Shown here: one piece after another, positions 1 to 13,200 of the stretch
How the letters are laid out: each line of letters opens with the position of its first letter
Numbering within the stretch: position 1 is the first letter of the stretch
DNA from: Okapia johnstoni
Taxonomy: Eukaryota > Chordata > Mammalia > Artiodactyla > Giraffidae
NCBI GenBank assembly: GCA_024291935.2
Contig: CM044307.1
Location: 101,375,461 to 101,439,460 of the forward strand
Direction: 5' to 3'
DNA length: 64,000 nt
The notes under the pieces: model-generated
Database searches by the model: none
What the model was told of the DNA's origin: nothing
The model's input: the letters and a program-made list of their open reading frames with translations, nothing else
Position numbers and translations under genes: made by a program

Positions 1-13
1 TCTTACATCTAAG

Positions 14-61
14 CTGCATTGGTAGGCAGGTTTTTTTACCACTAGTGCTACCTGGGAAGCC
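14..61 (-). repeat. Bov-tA SINE, 5' tail only
   Basis: The plus strand reads gcaggtttttttaccacta and then ctacctgggaagccc, the reverse complement of the tRNA-like head of Bov-tA. Only about 50 bp are recognisable, and the body appears to be missing at the window edge. Confidence 0.55.
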
Positions 62-319
62 CAGGTGCTTAAGTTACTGTGTTTAATCTCCCTGGGTGAC
101 CTAAACTGTAGGTTAAGGTTCAGAGGTGTGAGATTTAACCCAGGTATCTAACTCTCAGACTGAGAAGACACTCTGCTGCCTCTCACAAAGATCATCCTAA
201 AACATCAGAAATAGGTGAGAAAAGGCATTAAAAAAAAAAAGCCTTTGTATCGTTTTGTCTCGGGGAAAGCACCTTAGATCTCTGCTTAGATTTGTTTGTG
301 TTATTATCAGTGTTACTGT

Positions 320-560
320 CCTCATTGCCATTGTCATCCTGTCGTCACTCTGGTTATCACAGAGTGCTTGTTCTTTGTCAGGAGCTTTGCTAAGCACTTT
401 CTGTGCTGTTTGTCACTTAGTTCTCAATCATGACCTTCACAACCTTCATTCTACCTATCATGATGAGACACATTTTTCTTTTTTTTACAGATGAGGAAAC
501 TGAGGTTTAGAGAATTTCAGTAGATTCTTTAGGATGATAGAGCTTCACACCCACATTTCC
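320..560 (-). repeat. MIR SINE
   Basis: The segment carries the reverse complement of the MIR core: a gctaagcactttctgtgct-like stretch, then acagatgaggaaactgagg. It is diverged, as expected for an old mammalian repeat. Confidence 0.6.
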
Positions 561-1356
561 CTGACATCGCATTCTGTCCTTGTAACCACTCTGCTTTAGT
601 GGAAAGGCCACTATGACATAGGAAGGACTCTGCCTCTCCCATTCTTGGCTCTTTGGCTTTGTATCACTATTCTACTTGGACCTCAAACTCATTGTTTCTA
701 CCCTGGGATTAACAGTACATTCTGCGTTTTAAGAGATTTTTTGCTTTGGCTATGTTTTCCCAAACAAACCTGGCAACCTTCCCCCTGTCCCCACACTCTC
801 CCCACTTTACAATTTGACTTTTGTCTTCCACTGTCAATTAAGACAAGTGGTCTTTTTATGCTTCTCCTTTTTTGCAAGCCACCTCAAATCTGTTTGGAAG
901 CAGATGGAATATTAATAATTATATGAAATAAACCTACATATATCATGGGAATATGGGGGGATGATAAGATATTAATAATTCCAGCTGAAAGAGAATATGC
1001 ATTAAAGAAAAATAGAGTGAAAAGGATTGTCAATCAGTGACACAGGTTTAAATTTACCACTGATTGAATTCTTATAAACTTAAATCTATAAGTAAGGAAA
1101 AAAAATTCCTATAAAATTTGAATTTTAGAGATGAGATTATTCCAATAAAATTTTAGCATTATATTTCATCCAGTTAAGGAAAGAAATGCCTCACTTCAGT
1201 TTGAAATATAAATTAGAAATAGGGACATACTACTGATTTGAAAAATAAGTTTCTAGAACCTCCTCAGATAAAGTGTTTAAAGGGAAAAGGAGTTTGAAAA
1301 CTTAAGGGGGTTAGATAGATCTCTTAATTTATGCAGTGCATAAAATTCTCAGTTAA
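561..1356. other. Upstream intron, no feature seen
   Basis: This is AT-rich intron sequence. I see no FN3-coding exon, splice-bounded open frame or recognisable repeat. Open frames here are short and lack family features. Confidence 0.5.
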
Positions 1357-1533
1357 AAATCTCACTTCTTTTTTTTTTTATTAATTTATTTATTTTAGTT
1401 GGGGGCTAATTACTTTAGAATATTGTAGTGGTTTTTGCCATACATTGACATGAATCAGCCATGGATTTACATGTGTTCCCCATCCTGAACCCCCTCCCAC
1501 CTCCCTCCCCATCCCATCCCAAATCTCACTTCT
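1357..1533 (-). mobile_element. 5'-truncated L1 3' end with target-site duplication
   Basis: Positions 1370-1520 are the reverse complement of the 3' UTR end of the ruminant L1: poly-T, then the gctaattactttagaatatt and catcctgaaccccctccca stretches. The insert is flanked by an exact 13-bp direct repeat, aaatctcacttct, at 1357-1369 and 1521-1533. This is a clean signature of L1 target-primed insertion. The insertion is antisense to PTPRQ and lies about 285 bp before exon A. Confidence 0.9.
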
Positions 1534-1817
1534 AATAATTTCATACTGAATTCTGCTATGAGAAAAATAAATATGAAATCCATAATTTTATTGTGAAAAA
1601 GGCTTTCTAGAAAATTTTTTCCTCTTCCACCACTGTAGAGATGCAAAGACTGAGACTCTCACATAGTACTAAAGCTGACTAGAATAACCTAAGTATCCTG
1701 CCTCTCTTCCATAGTGTGAGGGCCAAGGTTATCAGTCCAGTGTAGATAACATGATGATAGAAATGTTTGCTTATTTGTTTTTAAGATTTCTTTTCCTATT
1801 TTATTTCCTTGTCCTAG

Positions 1818-1915
1818 ATCCAGACCCACCATCAGATTTACTGATTTGGGGGCAGGAAGAAAGCACAATATATTTGTCTTGGAAACTCCCACAAGGAGGT
1901 TTTGAGAAGTTTCAG
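1818..1915 (+). CDS. PTPRQ: PTPRQ exon A: first half of FN3 domain a
   Basis: This 98-bp exon follows a pyrimidine-rich tract ending in ctag and is followed by gtaaag. It opens with two bases that finish a codon split by a phase-1 intron and ends on a complete Gln codon (phase 0). It encodes 32 residues covering FN3 strands A to C: a DPPSDL start typical of FN3 boundaries, then LSWKLP with the conserved Trp. The frame stays open into both introns, but the FN3 pattern stops at the borders given here. It joins in frame to the exon at 22524, which supplies the rest of the domain. The preceding exon is not visible in positions 1-1817. Confidence 0.93.
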
Positions 1916-2509
1916 GTAAAGTTGTGTCATGCAAACTTGATGTTTTTTGAAGTCTTTATTTCACTCTTTTTTGTCCTTCATTTTACATTAATAGCTTAAG
2001 AAATTATGATGCTTCTCCTTTACTGTAAGGTTTTCCTCCAAAATAAATTTTCTATTTGTTGCTTTGTAAGTACAAAATTGTTATGGGAGTTTTTCAAATT
2101 TGCGTAAAAGCTGGTACTTGACTTTAAATGTTTGGGTTTTCCAATGGAGACAGATGCATGCATGTGTAGTACAAAGTTGTGAATAAAGGAATGATGGTGC
2201 TGAAGGACAGTGCTTCTGTGACAGCACCAGTTACAGCAAAGATTCCAGAAGTTAAAGCTGAGTGATATGCTACTATCTTCCTTTAAGCTCCATCCTACAG
2301 ATTTAGTTGAGTGGAGACTTGCAGTCCAGAGGGTAGGAGAGAAAGAGGTACAGAGAAGCTGCTTTTTAATTGTGATATAAATACATGCATTTTTTGTTTC
2401 TCTTTGTTGTTAAAAATGTAACCTGGCATCAAGTGAGGATATATTATATACACCCTACATCCTGCATTGTATGGTTTTTCAGAGTGAGTAAGCTTCTGGA
2501 GATAGCATT

Positions 2510-2720
2510 ATTTTTTTCTTTTAAAATTATTTATTTATTTAAAAAATTATTTGTTTGACTGCTCCAGGTCTTCAGTCTTCATTATGGCATGTGGGATCTT
2601 TAGATGCAGCTTGTGAACTCTTAGCTGCAACATGTGAATTCCTGTGGCACCATGGGGAATCCAGCCCCCTCCTTGCAATGGGGGCTCAGTGTCTTAGCCA
2701 CTGGACCACCAGGGAAGTCC
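2510..2720 (-). repeat. CHR-type tRNA-Glu SINE
   Basis: A T-rich left end (the A-tail in antisense) is followed by a body ending in cagtgtcttagccactgga and caccagggaagtcc, the reverse complement of the artiodactyl CHR SINE head. Imperfect flanking repeats around gatagca(t/c) at both ends suggest an old target-site duplication. Confidence 0.7.
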
Positions 2721-3693
2721 TTGGGGATAGCACTGTTTCTTTGTAATCTATGGGGGCAAACAAGTTCTCCACACTTTAGTAGTAATAGGAGATGGTGATT
2801 TTAGTTATAAAGAACAGAAGACAACCTAAAATAGTTAAGAAATAAACATTTATCGTATTAATGAAAGTGTGCCTCATGGAGACAAAGGCAAAGACTATAA
2901 CTGGGTGTTTGGAAAAATCAGAATCAGATATTTAAGGCCATTGAGACCACAGGGATTGTTTTCTTAAAGTCTGTCTACTTCTTTCTGCTCATTAGCCTTA
3001 GTTTATTTTTACTTATTTTTCCTGATTACCGACTTTCTCCGCTAAGCAATCCATGTGATGAGTGGAAGAATGCCATGCACAACTTCCAAGCACAAATGGT
3101 ACATTATGAGCCACAGAAAAGACAGATGCTCCCTAAATTCCCAATGAAGGGACTGTGATTATTCCAAATATTAGACACCCAGTCCAGTTTCAGTCAACTG
3201 TTGTTGCAGGTCCCATGTCGTGTGAAAATGGTGGCTCTGGATCTATGGATGATGGGGGTTATAAAGTCATTAGAATTTGAGCAGATACAACAAAAGGTGC
3301 TTCCTGAAAGTGAAAAGCAATATAGGGTTTAATAATTTATAGAATCAATACATCTAAAAGGAATCAGAGCAGTAAAATTGCCAGGCACTTGAAATGAACT
3401 AATTAGTACATCTGAGTTTTATATCCGAGTATGAATTTCTTAACAATTACAGTTCATAATGAGAAATAAGATAATAGTTATTATATGATAGACATAAAAA
3501 GAATCCAAATTTATTTATTTATAGTAGCTTGTACTAAAGACAATGAGGGTTGGGTAGTGGGCAGAATGATGACCTTCCAAAGATCCAGCCTAATTCACAG
3601 AACCTGAAATATGTTATATTACATGGTAAAGGGGAAGCAGATGGAATTAAATTGGCTAATTAGCAGGTTTTAAAATAGGGAGATTATAGAGAG
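2721..3693. other. Intron A-B, mostly unique or unidentified sequence
   Basis: No exon is seen. Positions about 3550-3680 resemble an ancient mammalian interspersed repeat (a gatgaccttccaaagat / aacctgaaatatgtta type of motif), but I cannot name it with confidence. Confidence 0.4.
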
Positions 3694-6042
3694 TCTGGCT
3701 CCAGATGGTGGAGTAGGAAGACCCTGAGCTCTCCTCCTCCCATAGATACGTGAAAACTACAACTACATATAGAATAACTATCTCTGAGAGTCACGTAATG
3801 ACTAGCAGAGCAGATTTTCTACAATTCAGAATATAAAGACTAGGCCACATTGAGATGGGTAGGAGGGGCAGAGATGCAGTCTAGTTAGAACCCACATGCC
3901 CTGTGGGGTAACCCACAAGTGGGGAGTACTGTCCCAACCAACTCCCCCTTGAGGAGTGAGGGGCCTGAGCCCCATGGAAGGCTCCCCAGCCTGGGGGAGC
4001 TGCATGGGTAAGAGACACATGACATCTGGCTTTGAAAACCAGCCGGGCTTATATCTGGGAAATCCAGAAGGCTGTGAAATATCGAGACGCCTCCTCTTGA
4101 AGAGCTCTCACACAAACTCACTGATTCTGAGTCCCAGGGAAGAGGCAGTAGCTTGAAAAACAGCTAGGTCATAAGAGGAGGTTCGTTGACTAGGGTGTGT
4201 GCTGGAAGGGCAGGGATCTGGTGGAACTTTCTTTGGGAATGGAAGTACTGGTAGGTGCAGGGTTTTTTTTTTTTTTTTTTTTCCTAAACTCTCCCACCTA
4301 GCTGGGCAGGAGCTGGCAGACACCATTTCTATCACTCTCAGTCAAACTAACCAACACCAAGGACCCTGCCCCAGTATTCCCTGAGGGTCAGTCCTGCTCA
4401 TCCATCCACCATGGCTAGATTCTCCAAAGTGACTCCTAACCTGTTCCGTATAGCAGGTGGATTTGGACGGCACCAGTGCCCCCCTAAGCAACCCCGCCTG
4501 GGGGATCAGTTCTGTCCAACAGTATACTTGCAGCAGTTGTAACTGGGCCTCACAGCTAGTCACACTGGGAACTGGTCCCACCCACCAGTGAGCCTGCAGT
4601 GAACGTGGCCTAACCACAAAAGGAGGGCACACACAGCTCACATGAAAGATACTCCAGGGGCATCTGGCTTTGGTGATCAGGGAGGACTGTGCCACTGAAC
4701 ATCACAGAAAACCTTCTAAATAAGGCCACTCTTTCAAGACTGGGAGATGTAACTGCTATAACTGATTGTTGCTGTTCAGTCACTAAGTCGTGTCCAGCTC
4801 TTTGCTACCCCATAAACTGCAGCACACCAGACTTCCCTGTCCTTTACTGTCTCCCGAAGTTTGCTCAAACTCATGTCCATTGAGTCAGTGATATCATCCA
4901 ACCGTCTCATCCTCTGTCGCCCTCTTCTACTCTTGTCCTCAATCTTTCCCAGATCAGGGTCTCTTCCAGTGAGTGGACTCTTTGTTTCAGGTAGCCAAAG
5001 TATTAGAGCTTCAGGGTCAGTCTTTCCAATGAATATTTGGAGTTGATTTCCTTTAGGATCGACTGGTTTGATCTTTTGCTGTCCAAGGGATTCTCAAAAC
5101 TCTCTTCTCTAGCACCACAATTCAGAAGCATCATTTCTTTTATGCTTTGAAAGCATCAATTCTATTTGTTAGGTAAAGCTAATAAATAGAAACAAACACA
5201 GTTAGGAAAACTTGGGGGACAATGACAAACCTTTCAAATGAAAGAACAAGACAAGACTTCAGAAAAGAATTCAATGAAATGGAGACAAACAATTTAACAA
5301 AAGGGCGTTGAAAGTAATAGTCATAAAGATGTGCACTGAACTGAGGCGAAGAACTGATGGATACAGTGATAACTTGAACAAAGAGGTAGAAAATATAAAG
5401 AAGAACTGATAAGAATTAAAGACTGCAATAACTGAAATTTAAAATACACTGGAGAGAATCAACAGTGCATTAGAGGATACAGAAGAATGGATAAGCAGTC
5501 TGAAAGACAGGGTAGCAGAAATCACCCAATCAGGACATAAAAGGAATTTTTTAAAATGGGGGTAACTTAAGGAATGTCTGCAACAGCATTAAGCATACCA
5601 ATATTTACTTTTTTTAAGGGGGTCCCAGTAGGAGAAAGAAAGTTCCAGGAGACCTATTTGAAGAAATTAGGGCTGAGACAAATTTTAACCTGGTAAAGGA
5701 ACTGAGTCCAGAAAACACAGACACCCAAACAAGATGAACTCGAAGAGACTCACATGAAGACACATTATAATTAACATATCAGAAGTTAGAAATTTAAAAG
5801 CAGCAAGAGAAAAACTTGAAAGGGAACCCTCCTTTCAACTGATTAATTCTTAGCAGAAACTTTAGAGGCCAAAAGGGATTGGCATGATATATTAAAAATA
5901 ATGAAAGAAAAAAAAAAGAAAAAACTTACAACCAATAATACGTTATTTGGCAAGGTTATTAATCAGAAATTAGGAAATATAAAAAGTTTCCCAAACAAGC
6001 AAAAGCTAAAGAAATTTATCGCCGCTAAAGTAGCCTTACAGA
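3694..6042 (+). mobile_element. Old L1 (L1M-type) fragment, 5' UTR into ORF1, interrupted
   Basis: The segment opens with a tccagatggtggagtagga-like L1 5' UTR start. Near 5610-6035 it has diverged L1 ORF1-type sequence (ccaggagacctatttgaaga, acaagatgaactcgaagaga, aaacaagcaaaagctaaaga). All reading frames are broken. A BovB 3' fragment interrupts it at about 4766-5165 and a CHR SINE abuts its end. Confidence 0.65.
4766..5165 (-). mobile_element. BovB (RTE) 3' fragment
   Basis: The plus strand reads as the reverse complement of the BovB 3' end (tgctgttcagtcactaagtc, then stretches encoding the C-terminal RTE region on the minus strand). It lies inside the older L1 fragment and is therefore the younger insertion. 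Confidence 0.8.
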
Positions 6043-6160
6043 CTTCAGTGGTGGTACAGTGGTTTAAGAATCTGCTTGCCAATGCAGAGGACATGGGTTC
6101 AATCCCTGGTCCAGGAAGATTCCACATGCAATGGGGCAACTAAGCCTCTCCCTTGTCACA
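6043..6160 (+). repeat. CHR-type tRNA-Glu SINE
   Basis: The plus strand has acttcagtggtggtacagtg, gtttaagaatctgcttgcc and gggttcaatccctggtcca, matching the tRNA-Glu-derived head with a B-box-like motif. A short A-rich stretch follows. It is inserted at the end of the old L1 fragment. Confidence 0.7.
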
Positions 6161-6219
6161 CAGCCATTTGAGTACTCTTTCTTAAAAGTACTAATAAAAT
6201 AAAATATCATTCTTTTGCT

Positions 6220-6480
6220 TAAGAGTTTCCTTACCATGGCTTACAAGGCTCTGCCTGTCCCTGGTGAGCCCACTACAGCTCCTCCTTTCTTTCACATCTC
6301 AGGGAAGGACCATGTCCTAAAATCACTTGCTCAGTTATCTTTGATTCTTCCCATTCCCTCATCCCTCAGTCTATCAGTGGGTTCTGCCACTTCTGCCTCT
6401 GAAGTGGATCCTTAATGTGTCCAGCTCTCTTTATCTCCACTATACCACCCTCATCCTCATTTCTTACTGAGACCAACAGC
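6220..6480 (+). repeat. Possible L2 LINE fragment
   Basis: Motifs such as catggcttacaaggctctgc and cactatgccaccctcatcc-like sequence resemble the L2 3' region. The sequence is diverged, so the assignment is tentative. Confidence 0.4.
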
Positions 6481-6536
6481 CTAGTGGACAGATGACAATC
6501 TCTTACCTCCTCTTTTTTTTTTCTTTTAAAATGTGT

Positions 6537-6741
6537 ATATGTGAGTGCTCAGTCATGTTTGACTCCCTGGACTGTAGCCTGCCAGGCTCCCCTGTCCAAG
6601 GGATCCTCTAGGAAAAAATACTGGAGTGGGTTGCCATATCCTTCTCCAGGAGATCTCTCCAACACAGGGATTGAACTCATATCTCTTGGGTCTCCTGCAT
6701 AGGCAGGTGGACTCTGTACCACTGTAACACCTGGGAAGCCC
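6537..6741 (-). repeat. Bov-tA SINE
   Basis: The antisense Bov-A body (gtgctcagtcatgtttgact, tggagtgggttgccatatc) is followed by the tRNA-like head ending cacctgggaagccc. It sits directly against the 3' end of the large L1. Confidence 0.85.
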
Positions 6742-7099
6742 CCACCTTTTTTTAAATTAATTTTAATTGGAGGCTAATTACTTTATAATATTGTAGTGAT
6801 TTTTGCCATATATTGACGTGAATCTGCCTTGGTGTACATGTGTTCCCCATCCTGAACCCCTCTCCCACCTCCCTCCCCATCCCATCCCTCAGGGTCATCC
6901 CAGTGCACGAGCCCTGAACATCCTGTCTCATGCGTCAAACCTGGACTCGCGATCTGTTTCACATATGGTAATATACATGTTTCAAAGCTATTATCTCAAA
7001 TCATCCCACCCTCGCCTTCTCCTAGAGTGCCCAAAAGACTGTTCTATACATCTGTGTCTCTTTTGCTGTCTCGCATATAGGGTCATCGTTACCATCTTT

Positions 7100-10000
7100 C
7101 TAAATTCCAGGTATATGTGTTAGTATACTGATTGGTGTTTTTCTTTCTGGCTTACTTTACTCGTATAATAGGCTCCAGTCTCATCCACCTCATTAGAACT
7201 GATTCAAATGCATTCTTTTTAATGGCTGAGTAATATCCCATCACATATATGTACCACAGCTTTCTTATCCATTCTCTGCTGATGGACACCTATGTTGCTT
7301 CCATGTCCTGGCTATTGTAAACAGTGCTGCGATGAACATTGGGGTACACATATGTCTCTTTCAATTCTGGTTTCCTCTGTGTGTATGCCCAGCAGTGGGA
7401 TTTCTGGGTCATATGGCAGTTCCATTTCCAGTTTTCTAAGAAATCTCCACACTGTTCTCCATAGTGGCTGTCCTAGTTTGCATTCCCACCAACAGTGTAA
7501 GACGGTTCTCTTTTCTCCACACCCTCTCCAGCATTTATTGTTTGTAGACTTTTTGATAACAGCCATTCTGACCAGTATGAGATGGTACCTCATTGTGGTT
7601 TTGATTTGCATTTCTCTGATAATGAGTGATGTTGAGCATCTTTCCTTGTATTTGTTAGCCATCTGTATGTCTTCTTTGGAGAAATGTATGTTTATTTCTT
7701 TGGCCCATTTTTTGATTGGGTCATTTGTTTTTCTGGAATTGAGCTGCTGGAGCTGCTTTTATATTTTTGAGATTAATTGTTTGTCCGTTGCTTCGTTTGC
7801 TATTATTTTCTCCCATTCTGAAGGCTGTCTTTTCACCTTGCTCACAGTTTCCTTCATTGTGAAAAAGCTTTTAAGTTTAATTAAGTCCCATTTGTTTATT
7901 TTTTCTTCTATTTCTTTCCATTATTCTAGGAGGTGGGTCATAGAGGATCCTGTTGTGATTTATGTCAGAGAGTGTTTTGCCTATGTTTTCCTCTAGGAGT
8001 TTTATAGTTTCTGGTCTTATGTTTAGATCTTTAATCCATTTTGAGTTTATTTTTGTGTATGGTGTTAGGAAGTGTTCTAGTTTCATTCTTTTACAAGTGG
8101 TTGACCAGTTTTCCCAGCACCACTTGTTAAAGAGATTTTCTTTTCTCCATTGTATATTCTGGCCTCCTTTGTCAAAGATAACGTGTCCATAGGTGCATGG
8201 ATTTATCTCTGGGCTTTCTATTTTGTTCCATTGATCTATATTTCTCTCTTTGTGCCAGTGCCATATTGTCTTGATGACTGTAGCTTTGTAGTATAGCCTG
8301 AAGTCAGGCAGGTTGATTCCTCCAGTTCCATTCTTCTTTCTCAAGATTGCTTTGGCTATTTGAGGTTTTTTGTATTTCCATACAAATTGTGAAATTATTT
8401 GTTCTAGTTCTCTGAAAATGCCGTTGGTAGCTTGATAGGGATTGCATTGACTCTATAGATTGCTTTGGGTAGTATACTCATTTTCACTATATTGATTCTT
8501 CCGATCTATGAACATGATATATTTCTCCATCTATTTGAGTCCTCTTTGATTTCCTTCATCAGTGTTTTATAGTTTTCTGTATTATAGGTCTTTTGTTTCT
8601 TTAGGTAGATTTATTCCTAAATATTTTGTTCTTTTCATTGCACTGGTGAATGGAATTGTTTCCTTAATTTCTCTTTCTGTTTTCTCATTGTAAGTGTATA
8701 GGAATGCAAGGGATTTCTGTGTGTTAATTTTATATCCTGCAACTTTACTATATTCATTGATTAGCTCTAGTAATTTTCTGGTGGAGTATTTAGGGTTTTC
8801 TATGTAGAGGATCATGTCATCTGCAAACAGTGAGAGTTTTACTTCTTTTCCAATCTGGATTCCTTTTATTTCTTTTTCTTCTCTGGTTGCTGTGGCTAAA
8901 ACTTCTAAAACTATGTTGAATAGTAGAGGTGAGAGTGGGCACCCTTGTCTTGTTCCTGACTTTAGGGGAAATGCTTTCAACTTTTCACCATTGAGGATAA
9001 TGTTTGCTGTAGGTTTATCATATATGGCTTTTATTATGTTGAGGTCTGTTCCTTCTAGTCCTGCTTTCTGGAGGTTTTTTTTTTTTTTATCATAAATGGA
9101 TGTTGAATTTTGTCAAAGGCTTTCTCTGCATCTATTGAGATAATCATATGGTTTTTATCTTTCAGTTTGTTAATGTGGTGTATCACATTGATTGATTTGC
9201 AGATATTAAAGAATCCTGGCATCCCTGGGATGAAGCCCACTTGGTCATGATATATGATCTTTTTAATATGTTGTTGGATTCTGTTTGCTAGAATTTTATT
9301 GGGGATTTTTGCGTGTTGAGGATTCTTCTATGTTCATCAGTGATACTGGCATGTAGGTTTCTTTTTCTGTGGCATCTTTGTCTGGTTTTCATATTAGGGT
9401 ACTTGTAGCCTCATAGAATGAGTTTGGAAGTTTACCTTCCTCTGCAATTTTCTGGAAGATTTTGAGTAGGATAGGTGTTAGCTCTTCTCTAAATTTTTGG
9501 TAGAATTCACCTGTGAAGCTGTCTGCTCCTGGGCTTTTGTTGGCTGGAAGATTTCTGATTGCAGTTTCGATTTCCATGCTTGTGATGGGTCTGCTAAGAT
9601 TTTCTATGTCTTCCTGGTTCAGTTTTGGAAAGCTGTACTTATCTAAAAATTTGTTCATTTCTTCCAAGTTTTCCATTGGCATATAGTTGCTGATTGTAGT
9701 CTCATGATCCTTTGTATTTTTGTGTTGTCTCTTGTGATTCCTCCATTTTCATTTCTAATTTTGTTGATTTGATTCTTCTCCCTTTTTTTCTTGTGATGAA
9801 TCTGGCTAATGGTTTGTCTATTTTATTTTTCTTCTCAAAGAGCCAGCTTTTAGTTTTCTTGATTTTTGCTATGGTCTCCTTTGTTTCTTTTTCATTTATT
9901 TCTGCCCTAATTTTTATGATTTCTTTCCTTCTACTAACCCTGGAGTACTTCATTTCTTCCTTTTCTAGTTGCTGTAGGTGTAGAGTTAGGTTATTTATTT

Positions 10001-10218
10001 GATTTTTCTCTTGTTTCTTGCGGTAAGCTTGTACTGCTATGAACCTTCCCCTTGGCACTGTTCTACTGAGTCACATAGGTTTTGGCTTCTTCTATTTTCA
10101 TTTTCATTCATTTATATGCATATTTTGATTTCTTTTTTGATTTCTTCTGTGATTTGTTGGTTATTCAGAAGGGTGTTGTTTAGCCTCCATGTGTTTGTAT
10201 TTTTAATAGTTTTTTCCA
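7100..10218 (-). pseudogene. L1 ORF2, reverse transcriptase and C-terminal part
   Basis: The minus-strand frames give L1 ORF2 protein pieces. The RT region includes [19 protein letters not shown] and the catalytic FADD box near 8816-8827. Later pieces include [19 protein letters not shown] and a C-terminal Cys-rich segment with [18 protein letters not shown]. The canonical end (Gly-Ile-stop) is at 7100. Several frame changes and stops separate the pieces, so no full product can be made. Plus-strand ORFs over the same stretch are antisense artefacts. Confidence 0.9.
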
Positions 10219-10231
10219 TGTTCAGTTCAGT

Positions 10232-13200
10232 TCAGTCACTCAGTTTTGTCCGACTCTTTGCAACCCCATGAATCGCAGCATGCCAGGCCTCCCTGTCCAT
10301 CACCAACTCCGGGAGTTTACCCAAACCCATGTGCATCGAGCCGGTGATGCCATCCAACCATCTCATCTTATGTCATCCCCTTCACCTCCTGCCCCCCAAT
10401 CCTTCCCAGCATTACGGTCTTTTCCAATGAGTGAACTCTTCGCATGAGGTGGCCAAAGTATTGGAGTTTCAGCTTCAACATCAGTCCTTCCAGTGAACAC
10501 CCAGGACTGATCTCTTTTAGGATGGACTTGTTGGATCTCCTTGCAGTCCAAGGGACTCTCAAGAGTCTTCTCCAACACCACAGTTCAAAAGCATAGATTC
10601 TTCAGCACTCAGCTTTCTTCACCATCCAATTCTCACATCCATACATGACCACTGGAAAAACCATAACCTTGACTAGACAGACCTTTGTTGGCAAAGTAAT
10701 GTCTCTGCTTTTCAATATGCTGTCTAGGTTGGTCATAACCTTCCTTCCAAGGAGTAAGCGTCTTTTAATTTCATAGCTGCAGTCACCATCAGCAGTGATT
10801 TTGGAGCCCCCAAAAATAAAGTCTGACACTGTTTCCACTGTTTCCCCATCTACTTCCCAGATGCTGTGATCTTAGTTTTCTGAATGTTGAGCTTTAAGCC
10901 AACTTTTTCACTCTCCTCTTTCACTTTTATCAAGACGCTCTTTAGTTCTTCTTCACTTTCTGCCATAAAGGTGGTGTCATCTGCATATCTGAGGTTATTG
11001 ATATTTCTCCCGGCAATCTTGATTCCAGCTTGTGCTTCTTCCAGCCCAGCGTTTCTCATGATGTACTCCACATACAAATTAAATAAGCAGGGTGACAATA
11101 TACAGCCTTGATGTACTCCCTTTCCTATTTGGAAGCAGTCTGTTGTTCCATGTCCAGTTCTAACTGTTGCTTCCTGACCTGCATTCAGGTTTCTCAAGAG
11201 ACAGATCAGATGGTCTGGTATTCCCATCTCTTTCAGAATTTTCCACAGTTTATTGTGATCCACACAGTCAAAGGCTTTGGCCCAGTCAATAAAGCAGAAA
11301 TAGATGTTTTTCTGGAACTCTCTTGCTTTTTCAATGATCCATCGGATGTTGGCAATTTGATCTCTGGTTCCTCTGCCTTTTCTAAAACCAGCTTGAAGAT
11401 CTGGAAGTTCACAGTTCACATATTGCTGAAGCCTGGCTTGGAGAATTTTGAGCATTACTTACTAGCATGTAAGATGAGTGCAATTGTGCGGTAGTTTGAG
11501 CATTCTTTGGCATTGCCTTTCTTTGGGATTGGAATGAAAACTGACCTTTTCCAGTCCTGTGGCCACTGCTGAGTTTTCCAAATTTGCTGGCATATTAAGT
11601 GCAGCACTTTCACAGCATCATCTTTTAGGATTTGAAATAGCTCAACTGGAATTTCATCACCTCCACTAGCTTTGTTTCTAGTGATGCTTCCTAAGGCCCA
11701 CTTGACTTCACATTCCAGGATATCTGGCTCTAGGTGAGTGACCACACCATCGTGATTATCTGGGTCGTAAAGATCTTTTTTGTACAGTTCTTCTGTGTAT
11801 TCTTGCCACCTCTTCTTAATATCTTCTGTTTCTGTTAGGTCCATCCATTTCTGTCCTTTATCGAGCCCATCTTTTCATGAAATGTTCCCTTGGTATCTCT
11901 AATTTTCTTGAAGAGATCTCTAGTCTTTCCCATTCTGTTGTTTTCCTCTATTTCTTTGCATTGATCACTGTGGAAGGCTTTCTTATCTCTCCTTGCTATT
12001 CTTTGGAACTCTGCATTCAGATGGGAATATCTTTTCTTTTCTCCTTTGCTTTTCACTTCTCTTCTCTTCCCAGCTATATATAAGGCCTCCTCAAACAGCC
12101 ATTTTGCTTTTTTGCATTTCTTTTCCATGGGGATGGTCTTGACTCTGTCTTCTGTACAATGTCATGAACCTCCGTCCATAGTTCATCAGGCACTCTGTCT
12201 ATCAGATCTAGTCCCTTAAATCTATTTATCACTTCCACTGTATTATCCTAAGGGATTTGATTTAGGTCATACCTGAATGGTCTAGTGGTTTTTCCTCCTT
12301 TCTTCAATTTAATTCTGAATTTGACAATAAGGAGTTCATGATCTGAGCCACAGTCTGCTCCCAGTCTTGTTTTTGCTGACTGTATAGAGCTTCTCCATCT
12401 CTGGCTGCAAAGAATATAATCAATCTGATTTTGGTGTTGACCATCTGATGATGTCCACGTGTAGAGTCTTCTCTTGTATTGTTGGAAGAGGGTGTTTGCT
12501 ATGACCAGTACGTTCTCTTGGCCAAACTCTGTTAGCCTTTGCCCTGCTTCATTCTGTACTCCCAGGCCTAATTTGCCTGTTACACCAGGTGTTTCCTGAC
12601 TTCCTACTTTTGCATTCCAGTCTCCTGTTATGAAAAGGACATCTTTTTTGTGTATTAGTTCTGAAAGGTCTTGTAGGTCTTCATAGAACCGTTTGAGTTC
12701 AGCTTCTTCAGCGTTACTGGTCGGGGCATAGACTTGGATTACCATGATATTGAATGGTTTGCCTTGGAAACGGACAGAGATCATTCTGTCGTTTTTGAGA
12801 TTGCATCCAAATACTTCATTTTGGACTCTTTTGTTGACCATGATAGCTACTCCATTTCTTCTAGGGGATTCCTGCCCACAGTAGTAGATATAATGGTCAT
12901 CTGAGTTAAATTCACCCATACCAGTCCATCTTAGTTCACTGATTCCTACAATGTCGACGTTCACTCTTGCCATATTCTGTTTGACCACTTCCAATTTTCC
13001 TTGATTCATGGATCTAACCTTCCAGGTTCCTATGCAATATTCCTCTTTAAAGCATCTGACTTTGCTTCTATCACCAGTCTCATCCACAGCTGGGTATTGT
13101 TTTTGCTTTGGCTCCATCCCATCATTCTTTCTGGAGTTATTTTTCCACTGATCTCCAGTAGCATATTGGGCACCTATGGACCTGGGGAGTTCATCATTCA

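Noticed and set aside
1751..1999. Methionine-started ORF around exon A as a separate small gene
   Set aside because: Only 1818-1915 shows FN3 sequence between good splice sites; the flanking codons are intronic.
7292..7996. 234-codon plus-strand open frame
   Set aside because: It is the antisense of the L1 ORF2 C-terminal region; the minus strand carries the recognisable L1 protein and the plus frame has no family features.
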